NCBI GenBank assembly: GCA_001295905.1
Contig: LJHT01000034.1
Span: forward strand, 1-61,618
Direction: 5' to 3'
Length of the DNA stretch: 61,618 nt
Origin: a beta proteobacterium AAP51
Lineage (GTDB): Bacteria; Pseudomonadota; Gammaproteobacteria; Burkholderiales; Burkholderiaceae_C
A model generated the notes under the pieces. It was given only the letters and a program-made list of their open reading frames with translations. It was not told where the DNA came from and did not search any database. A program made the translations under genes and the position numbers. Below, piece by piece: positions 28,976 through 39,737 of the stretch (position 1 is its first letter; every line of letters begins with the position of its first letter).

Positions 28976-29962
28976 CTAACGCCCGGCCGCCGCCGGCCCC
29001 ATCAGGAAGACCAGCGGCAGCTCCAGCCGCGCCGCCCAGGCGCGTTCGTTGTGGCCGGTGCCTTCGAACACGCGGATGAGGCTGTCCTTCGCGGTGTAGC
29101 CACGGTCGCGCACGATCTCGTTCACGAAGGCCTGGTAGGGCGCGTAGATCGCATCCAGCTCGGTGGTGCCGTGGTCCATGTACAGGCGCCGGCCGTCGGG
29201 CGGCGCGAGGTGGTCGCGCAGGTAGTTGAAGGCCGCCAGCGGCAGCGCCGCGTTGGGCTGGTGGCTGCCCACCCAGTGCGTGGACAGGCCGGCAGCCCCG
29301 CCGAAGACCTGGGGGTACTCGTTCATCGCGTACAGCGAGATCAGCCCGCCCATGCTGCTGCCCATGATGAAGGTGGCCTCGCGCCCGGGGCGCGTGGCGT
29401 AGCGCGCGTCGATGGCGGGCTTGAGCTCTTCCACCAGGAAGCGCAGGTAGGCATCGGCCTGCGGTTTGCCGCGCAGCGCCTTCTCCACGAAGGCGGCGCG
29501 CACCGGCTCGGCCAGGTGGGGCAGGAATTTCTGCGGGTAGTACTCGCTGTGGCGCCAGGGGCCGTTGTTCCAGACGCCGACGATCAGCATGTCGGGCAGG
29601 CGGCCGGCGCGCACCAGGCGGCTGACGGTGAGGTGCACGTCCCAGGCCTGGCGGTTCCAGCTCTTGCCCGCGTCGAACAGCATCTGGCCGTCGTGCATGT
29701 AGAGCACGGCATAGCGCTTGGCGGGGTCGTAGTCGGCCGGCAGCCAGACATCCACCGGGCGCGGGTCGACATGGCGCGAGGCGATGGGCGGCAGGCGCTC
29801 GATGCGGCCGACGCTCACCTCGGGCATGGGAAATACAGCCGACGGGGCCGAAGTCGCCGCTGAGAACGCCACGGAAGGCGGTGGCGACGCGCCCTGCGCC
29901 AGCGCGGCCACGCCCTGGGCCAGCGCCAGGCCGCAAAGCAGCGGGCCGAGGCTCGTTTTCAT
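28976..29962 (-). CDS. secreted alpha/beta-hydrolase, esterase D (Fes/IroE-like) family
   Basis: 328 residues. The signal peptide is ~1-25 (MKTSLGPLLCGLALAQG, ending ALAQGAS). The hydrolase domain has VLYMHDGQMLFD (~87-98), the nucleophile elbow GSSMGG (~200), and a C-terminal His in GTGHNERAW (~305). These are typical of the putative-esterase family (PF00756), which includes enterochelin-type and acetyl-xylan-type esterases. Periplasmic or secreted. The substrate is unknown; no siderophore genes are nearby. Divergent from the small membrane protein gene, with a 168-nt gap that must hold both promoters. Confidence 0.85.
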   Translation of the reverse strand: MKTSLGPLLCGLALAQGVAALAQGASPPPSVAFSAATSAPSAVFPMPEVSVGRIERLPPIASRHVDPRPVDVWLPADYDPAKRYAVLYMHDGQMLFDAGKSWNRQAWDVHLTVSRLVRAGRLPDMLIVGVWNNGPWRHSEYYPQKFLPHLAEPVRAAFVEKALRGKPQADAYLRFLVEELKPAIDARYATRPGREATFIMGSSMGGLISLYAMNEYPQVFGGAAGLSTHWVGSHQPNAALPLAAFNYLRDHLAPPDGRRLYMDHGTTELDAIYAPYQAFVNEIVRDRGYTAKDSLIRVFEGTGHNERAWAARLELPLVFLMGPAAAGR

Positions 29963-30130
29963 GCACCTTCTCCTTTCACGTGAGGACTTTCACAACTTCG
30001 GGGCGCGTGCATCCTCTGAGGCCTGTGCTGCGTAACGGCGGTGTCACGCCCGGTGCGCAAACTGCCGACAACGCTTGAACACCGCCCGACGCCACCCACC
30101 ACCGCGCCCGCAGCCTCAAGGAGCCCGACC

Positions 30131-30325
30131 ATGCAAAGCCATCTCCTGCCCCCCGAAGCCTGGCGCAGCGAAGCCTTCGCCGAAGACCTGTTCGATGCCG
30201 GCCATGCCGCCCCTGACTACCCCAGCGCCGACCGCAAGCCCAACCGCCTGCTGCTGAGCGTGGTGCCGGTGGTGCTGGTGCTGGCCGGCGCCCTGGCCCT
30301 GGGCTTGGGCCTGGGCGTGGCCTGA
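30131..30325 (+). CDS. small single-span membrane protein, hypothetical
   Basis: 64 residues from the ATG at 30131, with AAGGAG ~7 nt upstream, a good RBS. Residues 1-38 are hydrophilic and acidic (EAFAEDLFDAGHAAPDYP). Residues ~40-64 form one hydrophobic helix ending in Gly/Leu repeats (LALGLGLGVA). It looks like an N-in or tail-anchored inner-membrane protein. Family not recognised. It is convergent with the last gene of the mal operon, 7 nt away, with no obvious terminator between. Confidence 0.65.
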   Translation: MQSHLLPPEAWRSEAFAEDLFDAGHAAPDYPSADRKPNRLLLSVVPVVLVLAGALALGLGLGVA

Positions 30326-30332
30326 ACCCGCT

Positions 30333-33152
30333 TCAGCGTTCTTCACCCACCCACACCCGGCCGAACAGCGGCGGCAGCGTCAGCCGCAAGCTCGCACCCT
30401 GGCGGCCCGGCACCACGGCCGGCGGCGCCAGGGCTTCCGACCCCCCCATCACCAGCACATCGCGCAGCGCCGCCACCGGCAAGCCGGCGGGCAGCGGCAC
30501 TTCCACCGTCCGCGCGGTGCTGGCGTTGTTCAAACCAACCAGCGCCCAGGTGCTGCCCAGGCGGCGCAGCAGCAGCAGCACCTGCTTGTCGGCGTGCAGC
30601 GGCGCTTCCAGGCTGCCGCGGCGCAGCACGGCATGCTGGTGGCGCATCGCGATCAGGCGCTTGAAGTCGGCATGCAGGGCTTCGTCAGGCCGCCCGCCCT
30701 GGTCGGCCCAGGGGAAGGTGGCGCGGTTGTAGGGGTCGTCGCCGCCCGTCACGCCCACTTCATCGCCGTAGTAGACGGTGGGTGAGCCGGGGTAGCTCAT
30801 CTGGAAGAGCACGGCCAGGCGCAGGCGCTGCTTGGCCTGGGCGATGAGGGCGGCGTCTTTCGTGTCGTCGTGCCAGCCGAAGTGGTGCAGCGCGCGCGCC
30901 TGGTCGTGGCTGCTCAGCAGGTTCATCAGCGCATAGAGAGCCTGGGGCGGGTAGGCCTCGCGCAGGTGCTCCAGGTGCGTGTACAGCGCCGCGCCGTCGC
31001 CGCCGGCCGCGTACTCGAGCACGGCGTTGCGGAAGACGTAGTTCATGGTGCTGTCGAACATGTCGCCCAGGAAGTACTTGCTGGCGTCGAACCAGGTCTC
31101 GGCCACCGTCAGCGCGTCGGGTTTGTGGGCCTTCAGCGCGGCGCGCCACTCGCGCCAGAAGTCGTCGGGCACCCAGGGCGCCACGTCCATGCGCCAGCCG
31201 GCGGCGCCGCGGTCGAGCCAGAGCTTGGTGACCGAATCGCGGTCGCGGTAGAAGAAGTTGCGCAGGCTCTGGCTGTTCTTGTTGAGTTCGGGCAGGTCGG
31301 TCACGCCCACCCAACCCCTGAACTGCTTGTCGGGCTCGGCCTGCGTGGTGTCGAAGCTGAACCAGTCGGCCCAGGGCGACGCGGGGTTGGCCTTGCCGTT
31401 CTGGAAGGCACCCTGTTGCCCATAGTTGCCGTAGCGGTTGAAGTACAGCGAATCGGCGCCGGTGTGGTTCAGGCTGGTGTCGGGGATGACGCGGATGCCG
31501 CGTTGGGCAGCCTCTTTCGTCAGCCGCTCGAAATCGGCGTTGCTGCCGAAGGCGGGGTCGATCTCGCGGTAGTCGGCGGTGTCGTACTTGTGGTTGCTGC
31601 TGGCCTTGAAGACCGGCGTCATGTAGATGGTGTTGGCGCCCAGGTCGCGGATGTGGTCCAGCTTCTGGATCAGGCCTTCGAGGTCGCCGCCGAAGAAGTC
31701 GTTGTTGAAGTGCGCGTCGCTGCCGTCGCCGCTGTTCGGGCGGAAGGGACGGTCGGTCCAGCGCTGGTGCACCTCCACCGTGTGCTGGTGGTACCGCGTG
31801 ACGCCGGGTTTCGGGTCGTTGGCCGGGTTGCCGTTGCGGAAACGCTCGGGGAAGACGTAGTAGTAGACGATGTCGGGCGCCCACTCGGGCACCTTGAAAT
31901 CGGGGCTGTAGACGGTCTGGCGGAAGCGGCGGATGCTTGCTGGGCGTGCAGGCATCTCGGCCACCTCGGCCACGCCACCGGCACCCTTTTCGCGCGTCCA
32001 GAACACGGGCAGGCCGTTGTTCTGCAGCGCATAGGTCTTGCCGCCGATCTGCGCTTCGAACCAGTGGCCGTAGACGGCCACGTCCGCATACCGGTGGCTG
32101 GCCGTCCAGCGCACGCGTGGGCCGTTGGCGCCGGTGCCGGTGCCGGTGCCGGTGCCGGTGCCGGGCAAGTTTTGCGGTGCCCCGGCCTGCATGGGCACGC
32201 GTGCCACTGGCGTGTATTCCAGCACCTCCTGGTTGCCTTCGAGCCGGCGCTTTTCCACCACCAGCGTCAGGCGCTGCACGCCGGGCAGCGCGCTCACGGC
32301 GTACTGCACCGTGGTGCCGGCGGGCACCGCGCCGAAGGGCTGCTTGTGGCCGGCGTGGCGGCTGTCGAAGCGCAGGCTCAGCGCGATGGGGTCTTCCACG
32401 GCCTGCGCACTGGGGTCGGCGAAGGTCTTGGGGCCCAGGCTCAGCTGGGGCCGCCCGGCCACGAACAGCAGGCGCAGCGTGTGTTCGCCGTTGAAGGTGA
32501 AGGCAAAGTTGCACGCACCCTCGCCGAAGCTGGTGGCGGGGCTCCACGCGGCGTCGGCCACCTTGAATTCGTGCCGGCCGCTGAGCTTGACATTCAGGTA
32601 GTAGGCGTCGCAGCTGTACTGGAAGGCCCAGGCGTCCTGCGCGGCCCAGTTGTTGGGCGTGCCGCGCAGGTAGAGCACGGTGTCGCCATGCGGCGCGGGG
32701 GCGGGGCAGGCGCTGATGTTCAGCCGCGGGGTGTTCTCGTCCATCGTGAAGGTGAAACGGTAGGTGCCGTCGAAGCGGCGCTTGAGTTCGGGGCCGCGCA
32801 GGGCCAGGCGGTCACCGGGGCCGCGGCCGAAATCGGCATCGGCGCTCCAGGCTTCGTCGGCCAGCTTGAAGCTGTGCTCGCCGCTCAGGCGCACCACGCC
32901 TTCCCAGCGATGGCAGGCCCATTGCAGGCGCTGGTTCTCCAGCGCGTTCCAGCTGTTGAAGGTGCCACGCAGGTAGAGCGCGCGGCCTTGCAGGGGGTCG
33001 GCGCGGCAGGCCGCGGCGGCTGGTGCCACGCCTGCCGCCCCCGCTGCGCCCCCAGGCCCCGCAGCGCCTGCCGTGCCAGCGGCGCCGGCCCAGCCACTGG
33101 CCATGAACAGGGCCAGCGCCCCCGCGCAGCGCCGCATCGGTGCACCTGCCAT
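30333..33152 (-). CDS. secreted GH13 alpha-glucan hydrolase with two N-terminal starch-binding-like modules
   Basis: 939 residues; ATG at 33152, sharing one base with the previous stop (TGATG). A signal peptide and Ala/Gly-rich linker occupy ~1-50. Two related modules follow, at ~57-150 (YLRGTFNSWN) and ~160-255 (YLRGTPNNWA), like the glucan-binding modules found before periplasmic amylases and pullulanases. A Gly-Thr linker (~331-341) leads to the GH13 barrel: nucleophile Asp in GWRMDVAP (~655), acid Glu in VAETWFD (~685) and the transition-state Asp in SSHDQAR (~745), all present. Last gene of the malKEFG operon. It degrades maltodextrins outside the inner membrane; exact bond preference cannot be told. 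Confidence 0.9.
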   Translation of the reverse strand: MAGAPMRRCAGALALFMASGWAGAAGTAGAAGPGGAAGAAGVAPAAAACRADPLQGRALYLRGTFNSWNALENQRLQWACHRWEGVVRLSGEHSFKLADEAWSADADFGRGPGDRLALRGPELKRRFDGTYRFTFTMDENTPRLNISACPAPAPHGDTVLYLRGTPNNWAAQDAWAFQYSCDAYYLNVKLSGRHEFKVADAAWSPATSFGEGACNFAFTFNGEHTLRLLFVAGRPQLSLGPKTFADPSAQAVEDPIALSLRFDSRHAGHKQPFGAVPAGTTVQYAVSALPGVQRLTLVVEKRRLEGNQEVLEYTPVARVPMQAGAPQNLPGTGTGTGTGTGANGPRVRWTASHRYADVAVYGHWFEAQIGGKTYALQNNGLPVFWTREKGAGGVAEVAEMPARPASIRRFRQTVYSPDFKVPEWAPDIVYYYVFPERFRNGNPANDPKPGVTRYHQHTVEVHQRWTDRPFRPNSGDGSDAHFNNDFFGGDLEGLIQKLDHIRDLGANTIYMTPVFKASSNHKYDTADYREIDPAFGSNADFERLTKEAAQRGIRVIPDTSLNHTGADSLYFNRYGNYGQQGAFQNGKANPASPWADWFSFDTTQAEPDKQFRGWVGVTDLPELNKNSQSLRNFFYRDRDSVTKLWLDRGAAGWRMDVAPWVPDDFWREWRAALKAHKPDALTVAETWFDASKYFLGDMFDSTMNYVFRNAVLEYAAGGDGAALYTHLEHLREAYPPQALYALMNLLSSHDQARALHHFGWHDDTKDAALIAQAKQRLRLAVLFQMSYPGSPTVYYGDEVGVTGGDDPYNRATFPWADQGGRPDEALHADFKRLIAMRHQHAVLRRGSLEAPLHADKQVLLLLRRLGSTWALVGLNNASTARTVEVPLPAGLPVAALRDVLVMGGSEALAPPAVVPGRQGASLRLTLPPLFGRVWVGEER
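32131..32160 (-). repeat. in-frame hexanucleotide repeat (CCGGTG)5 encoding a Gly-Thr linker
   Basis: Five exact tandem copies on the plus strand inside the GH13 gene. On the coding strand they give alternating Gly-Thr between the N-terminal modules and the catalytic domain, a frame-neutral length-variable linker. Confidence 0.93.
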
Positions 33153-34753
33153 CACTGCACGCGCTTGTAGGCGCTGTAGCCGCCGCCCGGGCTGGCCTCG
33201 GGCTTGAGCACCAGAAAGCCGCCTGGCGGCAGCGTGACGTGCAGCATCCCCACCAGGATAGGCAGCTTGACCTGCCCGTCCAGCGAGACCAGGTTCCAGT
33301 TGTTCATCAGCTTGCTGTTGGCGACGAGCACGCTCTCGCTCACCGGCTGATCGCTGGGGTTGGCGATGACGACGATGGTGTCCAGCGCGCGGTCGGTGTA
33401 GCGCTCGAAGGCCAGCAGCTTGTGCGCGGTGATGGGCCGGTAGTCGCCCACGCGCAGCGCACGGTGGGCCTTGCGCAAGGCCACGAGCTGCTTCGTCCAC
33501 GCCAGCTCGGGGTGGCCTTTCTCGACCAGGTCCCAGCGCATCGGGCCACGCATCTCGGGGTCTTGTTCACCCGTCATGCCCACCTCGCTGCCGTAGTAGA
33601 GGTTGGGCGAGCCCGGCAGCGAGAACTGCAGCACCTGCGCCAGCCGGCGGCGCTGCAGGTCGGGGATGGTGCTGGCCAGCCGCGGCGTGTCGTGGTTGTC
33701 CAGCATGATCCAGCTCTTGAGCAGGCCGCCAGGGGGTGAATCGGCCATCATGCGGTCGATCATCTTCTGCGCCAGCGGTACCTCCAGCTGGCCTTTGGCG
33801 GTGCGCACGATGATCTCGCGCAGCGTGAAGTTCATGGCGCCGTCCACCGCGGGCATCCAGTCTTTCGGGTAGTTGGCGATCTCGCCCACCACCAGCGAGC
33901 CGGGCTTCTCGGCATGGGCCGCGCGCGTGAGTTCGTTCAGGAACTGGAAGCCGATGTCCACCGCCACGTCGAGCCGCCAGCCGTCGACGCCGTCGCGCAG
34001 GTAGCTGCGCACCACGGAGTCTTTCGCGCCGTAGACGTGGTCGCGCACGGCCTTGTTTTCCAGGTTGATCTCGGGCAGGTTCTCGGCCAGCCACCAGACG
34101 CGCGCGCCGCTCTGGTATTGCGGGCCGAAGTAGAACCAGTCTCGCCACTTCGACTGCGGGTTGACCAGCGCGTCCTTGAAGATGGGCGCGTTGCGGCCCA
34201 TGTGGTTGAACACGCCGTCCAGCACCAGCTTCATGCCGCGGGCGTGCACGTTCTTCGCCAGCGCCTTCACGTCTTCGCGCGTGCCGAACTCGGGGCTCAC
34301 GGCCTGATAGTCGAAGGCGTCGTACTTGTGGTTGGTGTAGGCCAGGTGGATGGGGTTGAGGTACAGCACGTCGGCGCCGAGCGCCTGTACGTGGTCGAGC
34401 TTGGTGGCGAGGCTGGCGAGGTCGCCACCCCAGAACTCGATCTCGTGGCTCCACAGCCGCGCGCTCTCCACATAGCTGCCGCGCTTGGGGCTTTCGTCCC
34501 AGCGGCGCAGCACCTTCGGCGCAGGGTAGAGGTGGCGCTTGGCCTCCAGGTTGGCGGCCGGCACGAAACGGTCGGGCAGCACCTGGTAGACGATGGCGCC
34601 GTTGCGCCAGTCTTTCTCGCGCGCCTCGAACACGCCCTTCAGCGCTTCGTCGGCGGGGTTGCCGGCTGGCGTGTTCACGCCGGTGGCGAAGTTGGCAGCG
34701 TAGGCCATGCTGAAGCTGGCGGCCAACGCCGCCGCAAGCAAAGATGTCTTCAT
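33152..34753 (-). CDS. secreted GH13 alpha-amylase / cyclomaltodextrinase-like enzyme
   Basis: 533 residues; ATG at 34753 overlaps the malG stop (ATGA). Signal peptide ~1-20 ([20 protein letters not shown]). The GH13 regions are intact: [11 protein letters not shown] (~183), nucleophile Asp in [10 protein letters not shown] (~259), Glu in VVGEIANY (~290) and Asp in LDNHDTPR (~350). [17 protein letters not shown] is typical of the neopullulanase/cyclomaltodextrinase side of GH13. Periplasmic by its signal peptide; it would shorten maltodextrins for MalE. It sits in the malKEFG operon between malG and another GH13 gene. Confidence 0.9.
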   Translation of the reverse strand: MKTSLLAAALAASFSMAYAANFATGVNTPAGNPADEALKGVFEAREKDWRNGAIVYQVLPDRFVPAANLEAKRHLYPAPKVLRRWDESPKRGSYVESARLWSHEIEFWGGDLASLATKLDHVQALGADVLYLNPIHLAYTNHKYDAFDYQAVSPEFGTREDVKALAKNVHARGMKLVLDGVFNHMGRNAPIFKDALVNPQSKWRDWFYFGPQYQSGARVWWLAENLPEINLENKAVRDHVYGAKDSVVRSYLRDGVDGWRLDVAVDIGFQFLNELTRAAHAEKPGSLVVGEIANYPKDWMPAVDGAMNFTLREIIVRTAKGQLEVPLAQKMIDRMMADSPPGGLLKSWIMLDNHDTPRLASTIPDLQRRRLAQVLQFSLPGSPNLYYGSEVGMTGEQDPEMRGPMRWDLVEKGHPELAWTKQLVALRKAHRALRVGDYRPITAHKLLAFERYTDRALDTIVVIANPSDQPVSESVLVANSKLMNNWNLVSLDGQVKLPILVGMLHVTLPPGGFLVLKPEASPGGGYSAYKRVQ

Positions 34754-35640
34754 CCTTTCACGCCTCCTGCGGTCAGCCCGCTGACGATCCAGCGTTGCGC
34801 GAACAGGAACACCAGCGTGATGGGCAGGCCGCTGAGCACTGCCGCGGCGGCGAAGTCGCCCCAGAGGTACTTCTGCTCGTAGAGGTAGAACTTGCTGCCC
34901 ACCGCCAGCGTGAGATTGGGCTCTTCGCGCAGCAGGATGCTGGCCACCGGGTATTCGATGATGGTGCCGATGAAGGCCAGCACGAACACCACCATCAGGA
35001 TGGGCACGGCCATGGGCAGCAGCACGTGGCGGAAGGCCTGCCAGTGCGTGGCGCCGTCGACCTTGGCGTTCTCCTCGATCTCCACGGGGATGGTCTCGAA
35101 GTAGCCCTTGATGGTCCAGATGTGCATGGCCACGCCGCCCAGGTAGGCCACGATGAGCCCGGCGTGCGTCTCGATGCCCAGCCAGGGCAGCTTGGTGCCG
35201 ATGCCTTCGAAGATGGCGTAGATGGCCACCAGCGCCACCGCCACCGGGAACATCTGCAGCAGCAGCATGCCGTTGAGGATGAGCTGCTTGCGTGCGAACT
35301 TCATGCGCGCGAAGGCATAGGCCGCCGTGGTGCTGATGGCCACGATGAGCAGCGCCGAGATGGTGGCGATCTTGATGCTGTTCCACAGCCACAGCAGCAC
35401 CGGGAAAGGCGGCTGCACCACCGTGCCGTCGGGCTGCCTGTAGGGGATGCCCAGGGCCAGCTGCCAGTGCTCGAAGCTGATGGTGGTGGGGATGAGGCTG
35501 CCCGTGGCGAAGTTGCCCGGCCGCAGGCTGATGCTGATGACCGCCAGCAGCGGGAACAGCGTGAACGCCAGCAGCACCCACAGGAAGGCATGCGCGCCGA
35601 TGACCCGCCAGCGCTGGCTTTTTCCGGTGACGATGGCCAT
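34750..35640 (-). CDS. malG: maltose/maltodextrin ABC transporter permease MalG
   Basis: 296 residues, the usual MalG length, with six predicted transmembrane helices. The MalK-contact EAA loop is [20 protein letters not shown] (~196-215). [16 protein letters not shown] and the N-terminal YKS-like segment fit MalG. It forms the inner-membrane channel with MalF. It starts 12 nt after malF and its stop overlaps the next amylase start, indicating tight translational coupling. Confidence 0.94.
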   Translation of the reverse strand: MAIVTGKSQRWRVIGAHAFLWVLLAFTLFPLLAVISISLRPGNFATGSLIPTTISFEHWQLALGIPYRQPDGTVVQPPFPVLLWLWNSIKIATISALLIVAISTTAAYAFARMKFARKQLILNGMLLLQMFPVAVALVAIYAIFEGIGTKLPWLGIETHAGLIVAYLGGVAMHIWTIKGYFETIPVEIEENAKVDGATHWQAFRHVLLPMAVPILMVVFVLAFIGTIIEYPVASILLREEPNLTLAVGSKFYLYEQKYLWGDFAAAAVLSGLPITLVFLFAQRWIVSGLTAGGVKG

Positions 35641-35652
35641 GTGCGTGTGTCC

Positions 35653-37215
35653 CTATCGCTTGCCGTCGTTGCGTTGCGTGATCTTCAACTGCACCAAGGC
35701 CATCACCGCCACCATCACGAAGATCAAGGTGCTGATGGCCGCGGCCAGGCCGAAGTTCTGGCCGCTGTCGGTGAAGGCGATGCGGTAGGTGTAGCTCACC
35801 AGGATGTCGGTGGTGCCTGCCGGCAGCTTGGTGTTCAGGAAGTCGGGCCGGCCGTCGGTCAGCAGGCTGATCAACACGAAGTTGTTGAAGTTGAAGGCGA
35901 AGGCGCTGATGAGCAGGGGCGTCAGCGGCTTGGCGATCAGCGGCACGGTGATCTTGAAGAAGTTGGTCAGCGGGCCGGCGCCGGCAATGGCGCTGGCCTC
36001 GTACAGATCGGCCGGGATGGCTTTGATCAGCCCGCTGCACAAAATCATGATGTACGGGTAGCCCAGCCAGGTGTTGACGATGAGGATCATCACCTTGGCC
36101 AGCAGCGGGTCGGCAAACCACGCCGGGCGGATGCCGAACAGCGCGTCGAGGATGGCGTTGATCTCGCCGAAGTTCTGGTTGAACAGGCCCTTGAAGACCA
36201 GGATGCTGATGAAGCCCGGCACCGCATAGGGCAGGAAGAGCAGCGTGCGGTAGAGCGTGCGGTGCTTCAGGTTCTGCCACTCCAGCAGCACCGCCAGCGT
36301 CATGCCCAAAGCCGTGCTGAACACCACCGTCAGGCCGGCGAACATCACCGTCCAGATGAAGATGCTGACGAAGGGGCCGCGGAAATCGGCGTCCAGCAGC
36401 ATGCGCGTGTAGTTGGCAAAGCCGATGCCCACCTGGAAGCCCGGCGGCATGCGCTCGCCAGCCGCGCTTTCGAAGAAGCCGGTCTCGAAGTTGGGCGTGA
36501 ACACCGCGCCGGTGGCCACCTGCTTCAGGCCGCCCTCGGGCAGGGCCAGCCACAGCGGCTGGATGACGCCGAACTCGCGCAGGCCGGCGTAGCGCAGCGG
36601 CTCGGTGCTGCCGGGCAGCTGCAGCTGCAGGGCCATCAGGCCGCTGCGCTGCGCGATGAGGCCGCGCAGGTCGAGCGCGGGGCCCAGGGCCAGCGCGCCC
36701 TGCGGCTGCAGCGGCACGGGGGCAGTGGCGGCATCGGCCGTCGCGCCTTGCAGCGCCAGCGGCGGCGTCACGAGCGCCGGGCCGCGCGTGCCGTCGGCCT
36801 GCTCGGGCGGCAGCAGGCGCAAGCGGTGCTGGCCGCCTTCGCTGTGCAGCGTGTAGGTGTAGGCGCGGTTCTCGTCGACCACGCTCTGCGCCAGCAGGTA
36901 GGCGCGTGATCGCTCGAAGTCGAGCAGGTTGCTCGACGAATAGTTGGTGAAGCCGATCTGCACCGTATAGACGAGCGGAAAGGCCACGAACACCAGCATG
37001 CCGGCCACGCCGGGGAAGAGGTACTTCCAGGCCACGCTGGTGGCCGTGCCGTAGACCACCAGCGCGGTGCCGCCCAGCGCCAGCACGCCCACCGCCGCCA
37101 GCGGCTGCGCCGCGGCCCACAAGCTGAACACGAACCACAGCAGGGCCAGCGCGGCCAGGCCCACGATGGCCCGGCCCAGCCAGAGGCCGAGAGAAGAGGT
37201 GGCAGCGCGGCTCAT
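35653..37215 (-). CDS. malF: maltose/maltodextrin ABC transporter permease MalF
   Basis: 520 residues from the ATG at 37215, which overlaps the malE stop in an ATGA. I rejected the longer open frame upstream because it runs through malE. Three N-terminal helices are followed by a ~150-residue periplasmic loop (~105-275), the MalF-specific P2 loop that contacts MalE, then the ABC-permease core. The EAA loop is YEASAIAGAGPLTNFFKITVP (shown in part). Length is close to E. coli MalF (514). Inner membrane. Confidence 0.93.
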   Translation of the reverse strand: MSRAATSSLGLWLGRAIVGLAALALLWFVFSLWAAAQPLAAVGVLALGGTALVVYGTATSVAWKYLFPGVAGMLVFVAFPLVYTVQIGFTNYSSSNLLDFERSRAYLLAQSVVDENRAYTYTLHSEGGQHRLRLLPPEQADGTRGPALVTPPLALQGATADAATAPVPLQPQGALALGPALDLRGLIAQRSGLMALQLQLPGSTEPLRYAGLREFGVIQPLWLALPEGGLKQVATGAVFTPNFETGFFESAAGERMPPGFQVGIGFANYTRMLLDADFRGPFVSIFIWTVMFAGLTVVFSTALGMTLAVLLEWQNLKHRTLYRTLLFLPYAVPGFISILVFKGLFNQNFGEINAILDALFGIRPAWFADPLLAKVMILIVNTWLGYPYIMILCSGLIKAIPADLYEASAIAGAGPLTNFFKITVPLIAKPLTPLLISAFAFNFNNFVLISLLTDGRPDFLNTKLPAGTTDILVSYTYRIAFTDSGQNFGLAAAISTLIFVMVAVMALVQLKITQRNDGKR

Positions 37216-38400
37216 CGCGATTTCATCCGCGCCGCCGCGCCGTCCATCGCGTCTTTCGGTGCCTGGCGGCCGTTGGTGATGGCCTCCAGCGCCGCGTCCA
37301 TGGCCGGGAAGAAGCGGCCCATCTCGGGGATGTTGGGAATGGGCTCGCCGGCGCGCGCGTTGGCCATGGTGGCGGCGATGCGCGGGTCGCTGCTGAGCTC
37401 GGCGTAGTAGGCCTTGTTGGCGGGCACGCCCAGCGGCACGTCGGCGGCCACGGTCTTCAGCGAAGGCACCTTCAGCAGGTGGTGTTCGATGAATTCCAGC
37501 GCGATGTCTTTCTGCCGGCTGGCGGCGCTGACCATGCAGCCCAGCACGCCCACGAAGGGCCGGCCCGGCTTGCCGCCCACGGAAGGGATGGGCGCGACGC
37601 CGAAGTCGATGCCGACCTTGCGCAGGTTGTCCCAGGCCCAGGGGCCGTTGATCATCATCGCCACCTGGCCGCGGGCGAAGGCGCCTTCCATCTCGGAGTA
37701 ACGGGCGCCGCGCGGCATGTGGCCGTCCTGCACCAATCGCTGCAGCAGCGTGGCGCCCTGCACCGCGCCGGCGTTGTTCACGCCGATGTCGGCGGTGTTG
37801 AGCTCGCCCTGCGGCGTGCGGCCGAACACATAGGCGCCCGAGCCAGCCAGCAAGGCCCAGCTGAAGAAGCTGTTGTTGTAGGCCCAGAGGATGGCGCCCT
37901 TGCGTCCCTGCGATTCGGCCTTGAGCTTGCGGTCGAGCGCGATGACCTCGTCGAAGCTTGCCGGTGGCGTGGCCACCAGCGCCCTGTTGTAGATGAGACC
38001 GACGGTCTCGATGGCCAGCGGGTAGCCCCAGACCTGGCCGCGGTAGGTGAAGGCGGCCCAGGCGCTGTCGTCGATCTCGGCGCGCGTGCTGCGCGCCGGC
38101 CTCACCGGCACGATCAGGCCCGACTTCACCCACTCGCCCACGCGGTCGTGGGGCCAGCACATGACGTCGGGGCCCTTGCCGGCGGCGGCAGCGGCGGTGA
38201 ACTTGTCGGGCGCGCCTTCGGGGTGCTGCACGACCACGGGCACGCCGCTGGCGCGAGTGAACTCGTCGCCCACCTTCTGCAGGCCGTTGTAGCCCTTGTC
38301 GCCGTTGATCCACACCAGCAGGCGCTGCGGGGCCTGTGCCCAGGCGGGCGCGGCAGAGCAGCACAACACAGCCGCCGCGAACGCGGCGAGTCTCAGGTGC

Positions 38401-38411
<11 letters not shown>
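37212..38411 (-). CDS. malE: maltose/maltodextrin-binding periplasmic protein MalE
   Basis: 399 residues from the ATG at 38411; a longer in-frame start at 38459 would lie deeper inside malK and lacks a signal peptide. Signal peptide ~1-25 (LRLAAFAAAVLCCSA, ending AWA). The mature protein starts QAPQRLLVWINGDKGYNGL, strongly MalE-like. GPWAWDNLRKVGIDFGVAP and the C-terminal domain also fit. It delivers maltodextrins to MalFGK2. The start lies 11 nt inside the end of malK, so translation is coupled. Confidence 0.93.
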
Positions 38412-39516
<1,105 letters not shown>

Positions 39517-39555
39517 GCACTGGTCTCCATGCCGCGGGCTGGGGGCTTGCGGCGA

Positions 39556-39570
39556 TGTAGCGAATGTACC
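39556..39570. promoter_or_regulatory. HexR-like operator, degenerate TGTAG-CGAAT-GTACC, upstream of malK
   Basis: One perfect half-site TGTAG in the extended context GCGATGTAG shared with the sites before glk and pulA; the other arm is GTACC. It lies 40 nt upstream of malK in the 221-nt divergent malK-malQ region. Confidence 0.45.
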
Positions 39571-39676
39571 TGCGGCACCTGCCAGAACCTATCCGCGAAT
39601 GCCCTAGGTTTCTGGGTTCACATTCAATCGAATCAACAACTTGCGAACGAATCGCCACCCATGACACGCCGGCAGA

Positions 39677-39691
39677 TGTAGCATAACTACA
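39677..39691. promoter_or_regulatory. HexR-like operator, perfect TGTAG-CATAA-CTACA, upstream of malQ
   Basis: A perfect palindrome, 46 nt before the malQ start, with an AT-rich centre as in the HexR consensus. It may serve both malQ and the divergent malK operon. Confidence 0.72.
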
Positions 39692-39737
39692 GGACTTCAT
39701 CGCCCTGTGCGGCACCCCGACGGAAAGAACCCGGCCC

